Assembly: GCA_900542635.1 (NCBI GenBank)
Contig: UQOJ01000051.1
Location: 1-14,654 of the forward strand
DNA length: 14,654 nt
Reading direction: 5' to 3'
Source: an uncultured Collinsella sp.
Lineage (GTDB): Bacteria; Actinomycetota; Coriobacteriia; Coriobacteriales; Coriobacteriaceae
Positions 6,663-13,285 of this stretch are shown here, piece after piece. The notes under the pieces were generated by a model. That model saw only the letters and a program-made list of their open reading frames with translations, was not told the DNA's origin and ran no database searches. The translations under genes and the position numbers were made by a program. The first letter of the stretch is position 1. Each line of letters opens with the position of its first letter.

Positions 6663-6678
6663 AATGGCAACGTCAACA
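6663..6678 (-). promoter_or_regulatory. LacI-type operator O3, at the lacE promoter
   Basis: AATGGCAACGTCAACA; its reverse complement TGTTGACGTTGCCATT differs from O2 at one base. It ends two bases before the putative -35 box TTGGCA, where bound repressor would block RNA polymerase. Confidence 0.7.
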
Positions 6679-6680
6679 TT

Positions 6681-6708
6681 TTGGCAACCGAACGTCAAAA
6701 GCTACCAT
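6681..6708 (+). promoter_or_regulatory. Putative lacE-lacG promoter
   Basis: TTGGCA (6681-6686), 16-base spacer, TACCAT (6703-6708). This would start transcription near 6715 and give a short leader with AGGAG at 6731-6735, six bases before the lacE ATG. An alternative is TTGTGT (6652-6657), 17 bases, AACATT, overlapping O3. The 357-base divergent gap otherwise holds the three operators and GAACGG/CCGTTC boxes. Confidence 0.5.
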
Positions 6709-6741
6709 CGTTGCTAACCCACCGACTCTTAGGAGCATTGC

Positions 6742-8505
6742 ATGGAGCAACTCATCGCCATCATCGAAAAGGGCCAGCCCTTTTTCAACGCGATCGCCCG
6801 CAACAAGTACCTCAAGGCGATCCGCGACGGCTTTATCTCCGTCATCCCCATCATCATCTTCTCGTCCATCTTCTGCCTGGTAGCCTCGGTCCCCAACATC
6901 TGGGGTTTCTACTGGCCCGATGACATCAACAACGCTCTGTGGAAGTGCTACAACTACTCCATGGGCATCCTGGCCATCGCCTGCGCCGCCACCACGGCCA
7001 AGCACTTCGCCGACGCTCAGAACCGCGACCTGCCCAAGAATAACCAGATTAACTTTATCTCATGCATGTGCGCGGCCATCGTCGGCTTCTTGCTCCTTTC
7101 GAGCGACACGATCGCCACGGACGCCGCCAGCGGTTTCAACACCACCTACCTTGGTTCCAAGGGCCTGCTGACCGCTTTCATCGCTGCGTTTGTGACCGGC
7201 ATCATCTACAAGTTCTTCATTAAGCGCAACATCACCGTCAAGATGCCCGAGCAGGTTCCGCCCAACATCTCGCAGACCTTTAAGGACATCATCCCCTTCT
7301 CCGTCTGCATCACCGTCTTTTGGGTTTTTGACATCGTCTTCCGCGCTGCTTTTGGCTTCTGCTTTGCCCAGGGCGTCATCCAGGTGTTCCAGCCCCTGTT
7401 CACCGCTGCCGACGGCTACATCGGCCTCGCTGTGATCTACGGCGCCATGAGCCTGTTCTGGTTCGTCGGCGTCCACGGCCCCTCGATCGTCGAGCCCGCC
7501 ATCGCCGCCGCCCTTGTTGCCAACATGACCGACAACCTGGCCGCATTCCAGGCTGGCCAGCACGCTTCCGCTGTCCTGACCCAGGGTGCCCAGTACTTCG
7601 TCGTCTGCATGGGCGGCACCGGCGCCACGCTCGTCCTGGTCTTTATGTTCTGCTTCCTGGCCAAGTCCCAGGAGATGCGCGCCGTCGGTAAGGCCGCTAT
7701 CGTCCCCGTGTGCTTTGCCGTCAACGAGCCGCTGCTGTTCGCCGCACCCATCGTGCTCAATCCCGTCTTCTTTGTCCCGTTTGTCTTTGCCCCGATCGCC
7801 AACATCTGGATCCTCAAGATCTTTATCGACTTCTTGGGCATGAACGGCTTTATGTACACCCTGCCCTGGACCGTCCCCGGCCCCATCGGCACCATCATGG
7901 GCCTGGGCTTCCAGCCGCTCGCCTTTGTGATGCTCGCCCTTATCCTGGTCGTCGACTTCGTTCTGTACTATCCGTTCTTCCGTGCCTATGACGCCCAGAA
8001 GTGCGCCGAGGAGGCCGAGATCTCCCAGGAGGAGCTCGCCGCCAAGAACGCCGAGAAGGCCGCCAAGCTCAACGACGCCTTCCAGGGCAAGGCTGACGCC
8101 AAGAGCGTTGCCGCCGGTGCTGCTGCCGAGGCCGTGAAGTCCGACGTCGCTCCCGCCGCCACCGAGGCCACGGCCACCAGCGACCTCAACGGCAAGCGCG
8201 TGCTCGTGCTCTGCCAGGGTGGCGGTACCTCGGGCCTGCTCGCCAACGCGCTGGCCAAGGCCGCCAAGGAGCGCGGCATCAATCTTGAGACCGCTGCCGA
8301 GGCATATGGCAACCACGTGGACATGCTCCCCGACTTTGACCTGGTCGTCCTGGCCCCGCAGGCTGCCAGCTACCTGGCCGACCTGCAAAAGGACTGCGAG
8401 CGCGTGGGCAACAAGTGCGTCGCCTGCCGCGGAAAGCAGTACATCGAGCTCTCCCAGAACGGCGACAAGTCTCTCGCCTTCGTGAGTGAACAGCTTTCGA
8501 AGTAA
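6742..8505 (+). CDS. lacE: PTS lactose-specific IIC-IIB permease (LacE)
   Basis: 587 aa, within the usual size of fused lactose EIICB. The IIC domain (about 1-415) is polytopic, with the lactose/cellobiose-family start MEQLIAIIEKGQPFFNAIARNKYL. It has the conserved GVHGPSIVEPAI motif (His245) and the NEPLLFAAP motif (Glu329), the residues expected to contact sugar. An Ala/Glu/Lys-rich linker of roughly 65 residues (417-482) follows. The C-terminal IIB domain begins GKRVLVLCQGGGTSGLLANAL with phospho-accepting Cys491. It imports lactose (or a similar beta-galactoside) and phosphorylates it at C6, using phosphate from LacF. It is the first gene after repressor 1's operators, with AGGAG six bases upstream, followed by lacG after 66 bases. 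The stop is TAA. Cellobiose EIIC is the alternative, but the fused IIB and adjacent lacG favour lactose. Confidence 0.93.
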   Translation: MEQLIAIIEKGQPFFNAIARNKYLKAIRDGFISVIPIIIFSSIFCLVASVPNIWGFYWPDDINNALWKCYNYSMGILAIACAATTAKHFADAQNRDLPKNNQINFISCMCAAIVGFLLLSSDTIATDAASGFNTTYLGSKGLLTAFIAAFVTGIIYKFFIKRNITVKMPEQVPPNISQTFKDIIPFSVCITVFWVFDIVFRAAFGFCFAQGVIQVFQPLFTAADGYIGLAVIYGAMSLFWFVGVHGPSIVEPAIAAALVANMTDNLAAFQAGQHASAVLTQGAQYFVVCMGGTGATLVLVFMFCFLAKSQEMRAVGKAAIVPVCFAVNEPLLFAAPIVLNPVFFVPFVFAPIANIWILKIFIDFLGMNGFMYTLPWTVPGPIGTIMGLGFQPLAFVMLALILVVDFVLYYPFFRAYDAQKCAEEAEISQEELAAKNAEKAAKLNDAFQGKADAKSVAAGAAAEAVKSDVAPAATEATATSDLNGKRVLVLCQGGGTSGLLANALAKAAKERGINLETAAEAYGNHVDMLPDFDLVVLAPQAASYLADLQKDCERVGNKCVACRGKQYIELSQNGDKSLAFVSEQLSK

Positions 8506-8514
8506 GTAACGCCC

Positions 8515-8548
8515 AGGGCCAGCCGACCATACACAGCCGGCTGGCCCT
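8515..8548 (+). other. Intercistronic hairpin between lacE and lacG
   Basis: AGGGCCAGCCG (8515-8525), 12-base loop, CGGCTGGCCCT (8538-8548): an 11-bp perfect stem with no U-tract (TTCGATC follows). It lies between the lacE stop and the lacG start. It probably acts as a weak terminator or mRNA stabiliser setting the lacE:lacG ratio. Confidence 0.55.
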
Positions 8549-8571
8549 TCGATCTAGACGATTGGATCATT

Positions 8572-10011
8572 ATGTCCGTTAATCCTGCTGGCGTAACCAA
8601 CCCGCCTGCGCAGTTTCCCGAGGACTTTGTCTTTGGCGGCGCCACCGCTGCCTACCAGGTAGAGGGCGAGACCCGCACTCACGGTAAGGGCAAGGTTGCC
8701 TGGGACGACTTCCTGGAGGCCCAGGGGCGCTTCTCCCCCGATCCCGCTTCGGACTTCTACAACCAGTACCCCGTCGACTTGGAGCTGTGCGAGGAGTTCG
8801 GTATCAACGGCATCCGCCTCTCCATCGCCTGGAGCCGCATCTTCCCCAACGGTACCGGCGAGATCAACCCCGAGGGTGTCCAGTTCTACCACGACCTCTT
8901 CGCCGAGTGCCACAAGCACCACGTTGAGCCGTTTGTCACGCTGCATCACTTCGATACGCCGCTGCCCCTCTTTGAGAAGGGCGACTTCCTCAACCGCGAG
9001 ACCATCGACGCCTTTGTGGACTTTGCCACCTTCTGCTTTAAGGAGTACGCCGACCAGGTGACCTACTGGTTCACCTTTAACGAGATCTGGGCCGACGCCT
9101 CCAACACCTACATCGAGGGCACCTTCCCCGGCGGCGTCAAGGCGCATCTGGCCGAGGCCTTCCAGTGCGAGCACAACATGATGCTCGCCCACGCCAAGGC
9201 AGTACTGGCCTTCCACAACGGCGGTTTTAAGGGCAAGATCGGCGTCATCCAGTCGCTGGAGTTTAAGTATCCGCTCAACGAGAACGACCCCGCCGACATC
9301 AAAGCCGCCAACAACGAGCACGTGCTGCAGAACCAGTTCTTGCTCGACGCCACCTTCCGCGGCGACTACGCGCCCGACACCCTCGAGTGCGCCAACCGCC
9401 TGGCTGCCGTCTCGGGCGGCACCATCGAGATCCTGGACGAGGATCTGGAAATCATGCGCGAGGCCGCGCTCTACAACGACTACCTGGGCGTTAACAACTA
9501 CCAGTGCCGTTTTTTGAAGGCTTACGATGGCGAGAACGACCTGCACCACAACGGTACGGGCGAGAAGGGCACCGGCCGCTGGCGCGTTAAGGGCATTGGC
9601 GAGCACGTGAACAAGCCCGGCATCCCCACCACCGACTGGGACTGGATCATCTATCCCGAGGGCCTGTTCGATCTGCTCGTCTACATTAAGCAGCGCTACC
9701 CCAACTACAAGCAGATCTTCATCACCGAGAACGGCATGGGCTACAAGGACCCCTACAAGGACGGTTTTGTGGACGACCAGCCGCGCATCGACTACATCGA
9801 GCAGCACCTGCGCTGGTTGCTCAAGGCCATGGAGGTGGGTGTCAACGTGGGCGGCTACTTCCTGTGGAGCCTGCAGGATCAGTTCTCCTGGACCAATGGC
9901 TACAACAAGCGTTACGGCTTCTTCTACGTTGACTTTGAAACCCAGAAGCGAACGCCCAAGGCAAGCGCATACTGGTATAAGCACGTGGCGCAGACCCGTC
10001 GTCTGGACTAG
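8572..10011 (+). CDS. lacG: 6-phospho-beta-galactosidase LacG (GH1)
   Basis: 479 aa, the usual LacG length of about 470-480. It hydrolyses lactose-6-phosphate to galactose-6-phosphate and glucose in the cytoplasm. GH1 features: N-terminal FVFGGATAAYQVEG (19-32); acid/base Glu171 in WFTFNEIW; nucleophile Glu386 in ITENGMG. The phosphate-binding loop is SWTNGYNKRYG, with Ser439, Lys446 and Tyr448. Trp440 next to the Ser is the residue characteristic of 6-phospho-galactosidases; 6-phospho-glucosidases have a small residue there. It resembles lactococcal LacG along its whole length (SRIFPNG, ECHKHHVEPFVTLHHFDTP, DWDWIIYPEGL). The ribosome site is weak (TTGGATC), so coupling to lacE translation is possible. 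The stop is TAG. A terminator follows at 10074. Confidence 0.95.
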   Translation: MSVNPAGVTNPPAQFPEDFVFGGATAAYQVEGETRTHGKGKVAWDDFLEAQGRFSPDPASDFYNQYPVDLELCEEFGINGIRLSIAWSRIFPNGTGEINPEGVQFYHDLFAECHKHHVEPFVTLHHFDTPLPLFEKGDFLNRETIDAFVDFATFCFKEYADQVTYWFTFNEIWADASNTYIEGTFPGGVKAHLAEAFQCEHNMMLAHAKAVLAFHNGGFKGKIGVIQSLEFKYPLNENDPADIKAANNEHVLQNQFLLDATFRGDYAPDTLECANRLAAVSGGTIEILDEDLEIMREAALYNDYLGVNNYQCRFLKAYDGENDLHHNGTGEKGTGRWRVKGIGEHVNKPGIPTTDWDWIIYPEGLFDLLVYIKQRYPNYKQIFITENGMGYKDPYKDGFVDDQPRIDYIEQHLRWLLKAMEVGVNVGGYFLWSLQDQFSWTNGYNKRYGFFYVDFETQKRTPKASAYWYKHVAQTRRLD

Positions 10012-10073
10012 CGGCTTGCGACGAGCGGTTGGCGGAGTTGCACCGCCCACATAACCTGTCCCCATTTCTCAGC

Positions 10074-10115
10074 CGGGGGCGGCACGTCACACGGCGAGCC
10101 GCCCCCGACCTTTTT
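10074..10115 (+). terminator. Rho-independent terminator of lacE-lacG
   Basis: CGGGGGCGGC (10074-10083), 14-base loop, GCCGCCCCCG (10098-10107), then ACC and five T. It lies 62 bases after the lacG stop. A minor stem GGCGG-N7-CCGCC precedes it at 10031-10047. Confidence 0.85.
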
Positions 10116-10131
10116 GTTCAGGTCGGAAGCC

Positions 10132-10196
10132 GTTCGTCTCAATCTGTAACATCTAGCTGAGTTTTTTGGTCCTAGCTGTTACAGATTGAGACGAAC
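10132..10196. repeat. 20-bp perfect inverted repeat (copy A of a paired palindromic element)
   Basis: GTTCGTCTCAATCTGTAACA (10132-10151) and its exact reverse complement (10177-10196) enclose 25 bases with a run of six T. After one mismatch, CTAG pairs with CTAG to extend the stem. It lies between convergent lacG and repressor 2. Copy B follows 27 bases later with the same core. It may be a small palindromic mobile repeat (REP/MITE-like) or a bidirectional termination structure. Confidence 0.65.
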
Positions 10197-10222
10197 AGGA
10201 TTGCTCTTTCCGAAGAATCTAA

Positions 10223-10279
10223 ATCTGTAACACGTAGCCCGCTTTTGACCGTCTACCTGTTACAAATCGAGACAAACGG
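10223..10279. repeat. Degenerate second copy (B) of the TGTAACA palindromic element
   Basis: ATCTGTAACA (10223-10232) with TGTTACAAAT (10258-10267), followed by CGAGACAAACGG: the same words as copy A with several changes. TAG (10235-10237) pairs with CTA (10253-10255) as in copy A. The left outer part (GTCTCA) is lost or changed. It ends just before the repressor 2 stop and so probably forms part of that gene's 3' end. Confidence 0.5.
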
Positions 10280-10287
10280 AGTAGGAC

Positions 10288-11316
10288 CTAACCCCGTATG
10301 TCCCTAACAGTCGAGCGTTCGACCAGCGTGCTCGGAACATGAATCGCCTCGATAGACGAGCTCTCTCCAATCGCCGCCTCAAACGCAAGCTTACCGACAC
10401 CGCGCAAATCAAATCGCAGCGTCGTCAGCCGATTGTGAGGAACAAGTCCCTCGAGTGCGTCGTCGATACCAACCACGCTCACATCGTCGGGCACGGACAG
10501 GCCCGCGTTCTCGAGCGCGGCGATAACGCCCAGCGCCATCTGGTCATTTGCCGCAAGCACGGCAGTCGGCGCCTGCGACCCGCCGGCAAGCACCTCGGCC
10601 GCAATCCGCTCGCCCATGGCGTACCCACTGTCCGCACTCCAATCGCCACGCAGCATCGGAGCGGCATCGACATGAGCACGACCCAGCGTATCGCGCCAAC
10701 CGGCCTCACGAAAACGCGAGGAAATCGAGTTTTCCGGACCCGCCACAAACCGCATATTCGAGTGACCATGTTCCAGCAGATAATTGGTCAACAGCTCGCA
10801 CGAACCATACTGGTCGGAGTCGATCGTCGTGCAGCGCGGATGCGCATACATGGACAGGATGACCGTTCGCACTCCCGGCTGGGGAACAAACTCCTCAAAA
10901 TCGGGAGCCATGCGGTTCATGTTGAGAATCATGCCGTCGACGGGTCGCTCGACCATGCGGCGCGAGGCATCGGCAAGTGCATAGGGCTTGTCGCCGCCCA
11001 TCTCGATCATAGTGACGGCAAAATCGTGCTCGCGCGCCGCTTGCATGATACCCTCGAGCGTCGCCAGGTTACCGACACGTGTGATGTTGTACATGCACAG
11101 GCCAATAGAACGATACGACCCGCCGCGCAACGCCGCTCCAGCAAAATTGGGACGAAAGCCCAGCTCTTCCATGGCGGCCAGCACACGCTTGCGCGTCTTT
11201 TCCGTCACGTTGGGCATACCGTTGACCACGCGAGACACAGTCTGGCGGCTCACGCCAGCGAGCGCCGCAACCTCTGCCGCGCTCGCCGAACGACCATTCC
11301 TTGTCTGCTGATCCAT
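10288..11316 (-). CDS. LacI-family transcriptional repressor 2
   Basis: 342 aa from the ATG at 11316. An upstream in-frame ATG at 11373 would add 19 residues. Neither start has a good ribosome site, so the start is uncertain; 11316 gives the family length. Helix-turn-helix AAEVAALAGVSRQTVSRVVN with recognition helix starting R24-Q25; hinge RPNFAGAALRGGSYRSIGL; effector domain with ANDQMALGVIAAL and DVSVVGIDDALEG. It is paralogous to repressor 1 (both share the NIT...GNL stretch after the hinge and the long ligand-domain pattern). It is divergent from lacG2, with three operators in between, one just upstream of its own start. It probably represses itself and lacG2-lacE2. The ligand is unknown. 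The stop is TAG. Confidence 0.9.
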   Translation of the reverse strand: MDQQTRNGRSASAAEVAALAGVSRQTVSRVVNGMPNVTEKTRKRVLAAMEELGFRPNFAGAALRGGSYRSIGLCMYNITRVGNLATLEGIMQAAREHDFAVTMIEMGGDKPYALADASRRMVERPVDGMILNMNRMAPDFEEFVPQPGVRTVILSMYAHPRCTTIDSDQYGSCELLTNYLLEHGHSNMRFVAGPENSISSRFREAGWRDTLGRAHVDAAPMLRGDWSADSGYAMGERIAAEVLAGGSQAPTAVLAANDQMALGVIAALENAGLSVPDDVSVVGIDDALEGLVPHNRLTTLRFDLRGVGKLAFEAAIGESSSIEAIHVPSTLVERSTVRDIRG

Positions 11317-11377
11317 GCCTTCCACGCTAACCTGCTTCCCAACTATTCCCCGCGCCCATGGCGCATCGTACATACAT

Positions 11378-11393
11378 TGATAACGTGCTCATG
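11378..11393 (+). promoter_or_regulatory. LacI-type operator P1 (repressor 2 side)
   Basis: TGATAACGTGCTCATG; 10 of 14 core positions are palindromic around CG. It lies directly upstream of the repressor 2 reading frame and overlaps TATCAT (minus strand, 11396-11391), a possible -10 box. It is likely autoregulatory. Confidence 0.65.
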
Positions 11394-11470
11394 ATACCCG
11401 AGCCATATACCACAACATGAAAACTTCTGTCAATCAAAACCGCTTACCGAACAAATACAACCGTTCGCGG

Positions 11471-11498
11471 CTGTTTGAAGTTGTTTTGTTTCTATACA
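11471..11498 (+). promoter_or_regulatory. Candidate lacG2 promoter
   Basis: CTGTTT (11471-11476), 16 bases, TATACA (11493-11498): a good -10 with a poor -35. Transcription would start just before operators P2 and P3. A second candidate lies after P3: TTGGTT (11549-11554), 17 bases, TGTTTA. The choice cannot be made from sequence. Confidence 0.3.
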
Positions 11499-11509
11499 TC
11501 CCAGCCGGA

Positions 11510-11525
11510 TGTTAACGTGCTCATT
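11510..11525 (+). promoter_or_regulatory. LacI-type operator P2
   Basis: TGTTAACGTGCTCATT. It is identical to O2 (6545-6560) except for three adjacent bases in the right half (GCT instead of TGC). It lies 22 bases from P3, two helical turns, so both sites face the same side. Confidence 0.72.
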
Positions 11526-11531
11526 GTCAAA

Positions 11532-11547
11532 TGTTCACGTGCTCATT
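11532..11547 (+). promoter_or_regulatory. LacI-type operator P3
   Basis: TGTTCACGTGCTCATT, one base different from P2. It is followed by TTGGTT (11549), the same CATTTTGG junction as between O3 and the lacE -35 box. Confidence 0.72.
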
Positions 11548-11666
11548 TTGGTTCTAATCATTTTAAGATAGTGTTTATCGGGCTTTTTCACCGCTGAACG
11601 CTAACCAGGGAGCCTCCTGAGCGCAAACGCACAATATCGAACAGCGAGACGAGAGGGTGTATGCAT

Positions 11667-13109
11667 ATGTCTTTGCTAAACCGCGTACAGCAGCTGCCGA
11701 AGGGCTTTGTTTGGGGCGCCGCAACCGCCGCGTACCAAACGGAAGGTTCCACGAAGGTGGCAGGCAAGGGTAAGACCATGTGGGACGATTACCTTGTCGC
11801 CCAGGGTCGCTTTTTGCCCGACCCGGCCAGTGATTTCTACAACCGCTACGAGGAGGATATCCGCCTTTCTGCCGAGCATGGACTCAACGCCATTCGTGTG
11901 TCCATCGCCTGGACCCGCATCTTCCCCAACGGCGACGATGCCGAACCCCTCGCCGAGGGCGTTAAGCACTACCACGAGCTGTTCGCCTGCTGCAAAAAGT
12001 ATGGCGTCGAGCCCTATGTGTCCCTGCATCACTTTGACTCCCCCGCCGCCCTGTTCAACCAGGGCGACTGGCTCAACCGCAAGACCGTCGACGCCTATGT
12101 GCGCTATGCCGAGTTCTGCTTCCGCGAGTTCCGCGAGGTCAAGAATTGGTTCACCATCAACGAGCTCATCAGCCTCTCGCACTCCCAATACATCCAAGGC
12201 AACTTCCCGCCCAACCATCACTTTGATGTGACGAGCGGCATCCAGAGCCAGCACAACGAGCTCGTTGCCCACGCCCGCGCCGTCAACCTGTATAAGGATC
12301 TTGACGAGACCGAGCACCTGGGCGGACGCATTGGCATGGTCAACGTCCTGACGCCGGCATATCCTGCCACCGACTCGCCCGCCGACCAGCACGCCGCCGA
12401 CCTGTACAACGCCTTCTACACCGACTTCATCATGGACGGCGCCTTCCTGGGTCACTACTCCGCGCGCACCCTCTCACTCATCAACGAGATTCTGCGTGCC
12501 AACAACGCCACACTTACGGTTGAGGACAGCGACATGGAGGAGCTCGCCAAGGCGGCGCCCCGCAACGATATGTTCGGCCTCAACTACTATCAGTCGGCGT
12601 TTATCGCCGCCTACGATGGCGAGTCAACCAACAGCTTTAACGGCACCGGAGACAAGGGCACCTCGTGCTTTAAGTTTAAGGGCGTCGGGCAGCAGGTCGA
12701 TATGCCGGGTATCCCCACCACCGACTGGGATTGGCTCATCTACCCGCAAGGCCTCTACGACACGCTCAAGCACATCAGCGCCACCTATCCCAACCTCCCC
12801 GTCATCTATATCACCGAAAACGGCCTGGGCCACAAGGACCCCGAGCCCGACGCAAACGGCATCGTCGCCGATCCCGAGCGCATCGACTTTGTCGACCAGC
12901 ACATGGAGAAGGTGCTCCAGGCGCGCGCCGAGGGCGTCGACGTCCAGGGCTACTTTATCTGGAGCCTGCAGGACCAGTTCTCGTGGGCCAATGGCTATAA
13001 CAAGCGCTACGGCCTGTTCTACATCGACTTCGACACGCAAAAACGCTACATCAAGCAGTCGGCACTCTGGTACAAGGAGCTCGCCGACACTATGGCGGAC
13101 GCGCAGTAG
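11667..13109 (+). CDS. lacG: 6-phospho-beta-galactosidase 2 (GH1, LacG paralogue)
   Basis: 480 aa from the ATG at 11667. An ATG two codons earlier (11661) is possible but would leave only three bases after the GAGAGGG ribosome site, against nine. Same fold and motifs as the first LacG: FVWGAATAAYQTEG; acid/base Glu166 in WFTINELIS; nucleophile Glu384 in ITENGLG. Phosphate loop SWANGYNKRYG with Ser439, Trp440, Lys446 and Tyr448. The Trp again marks a 6-phospho-galactoside enzyme. The two copies differ most just after the acid/base Glu (LISLSHSQYIQGNFPPN versus IWADASNTYIEGTFPGG) and around 195-215, near the aglycone side, so a different leaving group is plausible. It is controlled by operators P2/P3 and followed by lacE2 after 176 bases. 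The stop is TAG. Confidence 0.94.
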   Translation: MSLLNRVQQLPKGFVWGAATAAYQTEGSTKVAGKGKTMWDDYLVAQGRFLPDPASDFYNRYEEDIRLSAEHGLNAIRVSIAWTRIFPNGDDAEPLAEGVKHYHELFACCKKYGVEPYVSLHHFDSPAALFNQGDWLNRKTVDAYVRYAEFCFREFREVKNWFTINELISLSHSQYIQGNFPPNHHFDVTSGIQSQHNELVAHARAVNLYKDLDETEHLGGRIGMVNVLTPAYPATDSPADQHAADLYNAFYTDFIMDGAFLGHYSARTLSLINEILRANNATLTVEDSDMEELAKAAPRNDMFGLNYYQSAFIAAYDGESTNSFNGTGDKGTSCFKFKGVGQQVDMPGIPTTDWDWLIYPQGLYDTLKHISATYPNLPVIYITENGLGHKDPEPDANGIVADPERIDFVDQHMEKVLQARAEGVDVQGYFIWSLQDQFSWANGYNKRYGLFYIDFDTQKRYIKQSALWYKELADTMADAQ

Positions 13110-13135
13110 CGCATCGCCTCGCTTTCCCCCGAGAA

Positions 13136-13172
13136 GGGAGCGGCCCTATGCGATACAAACCCAGCCGCTCCC
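13136..13172 (+). other. Intercistronic hairpin between lacG2 and lacE2
   Basis: GGGAGCGGC (13136-13144), 19-base loop, GCCGCTCCC (13164-13172): a 9-bp stem without a following U-tract. It lies in the 176-base gap between lacG2 and lacE2 and may attenuate or stabilise the transcript, like the hairpin between lacE and lacG. No operator of either set is found in this gap. Confidence 0.45.
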
Positions 13173-13285
13173 CTCTCTCCCCCTGGGACCGACCCCGCCT
13201 GCACCCGGGCTTTTAGCAAGCGGGAGACCATATAGGTTTTCAACGTCCATGCCATTAAGATTTCATGCAAAGAGGAGCGTGAACT

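Noticed and set aside
7060..8388. Long minus-strand open frame (442 codons) inside lacE
   Set aside because: It is antisense to a well-supported gene. Its Gly/Asp/Glu/Val-rich low-complexity translation is what reverse reading of GC-biased codons gives.
8554..10065. Minus-strand open frame of 503 codons covering lacG
   Set aside because: A shadow of lacG with no recognisable domain; the plus strand has all GH1 catalytic motifs.
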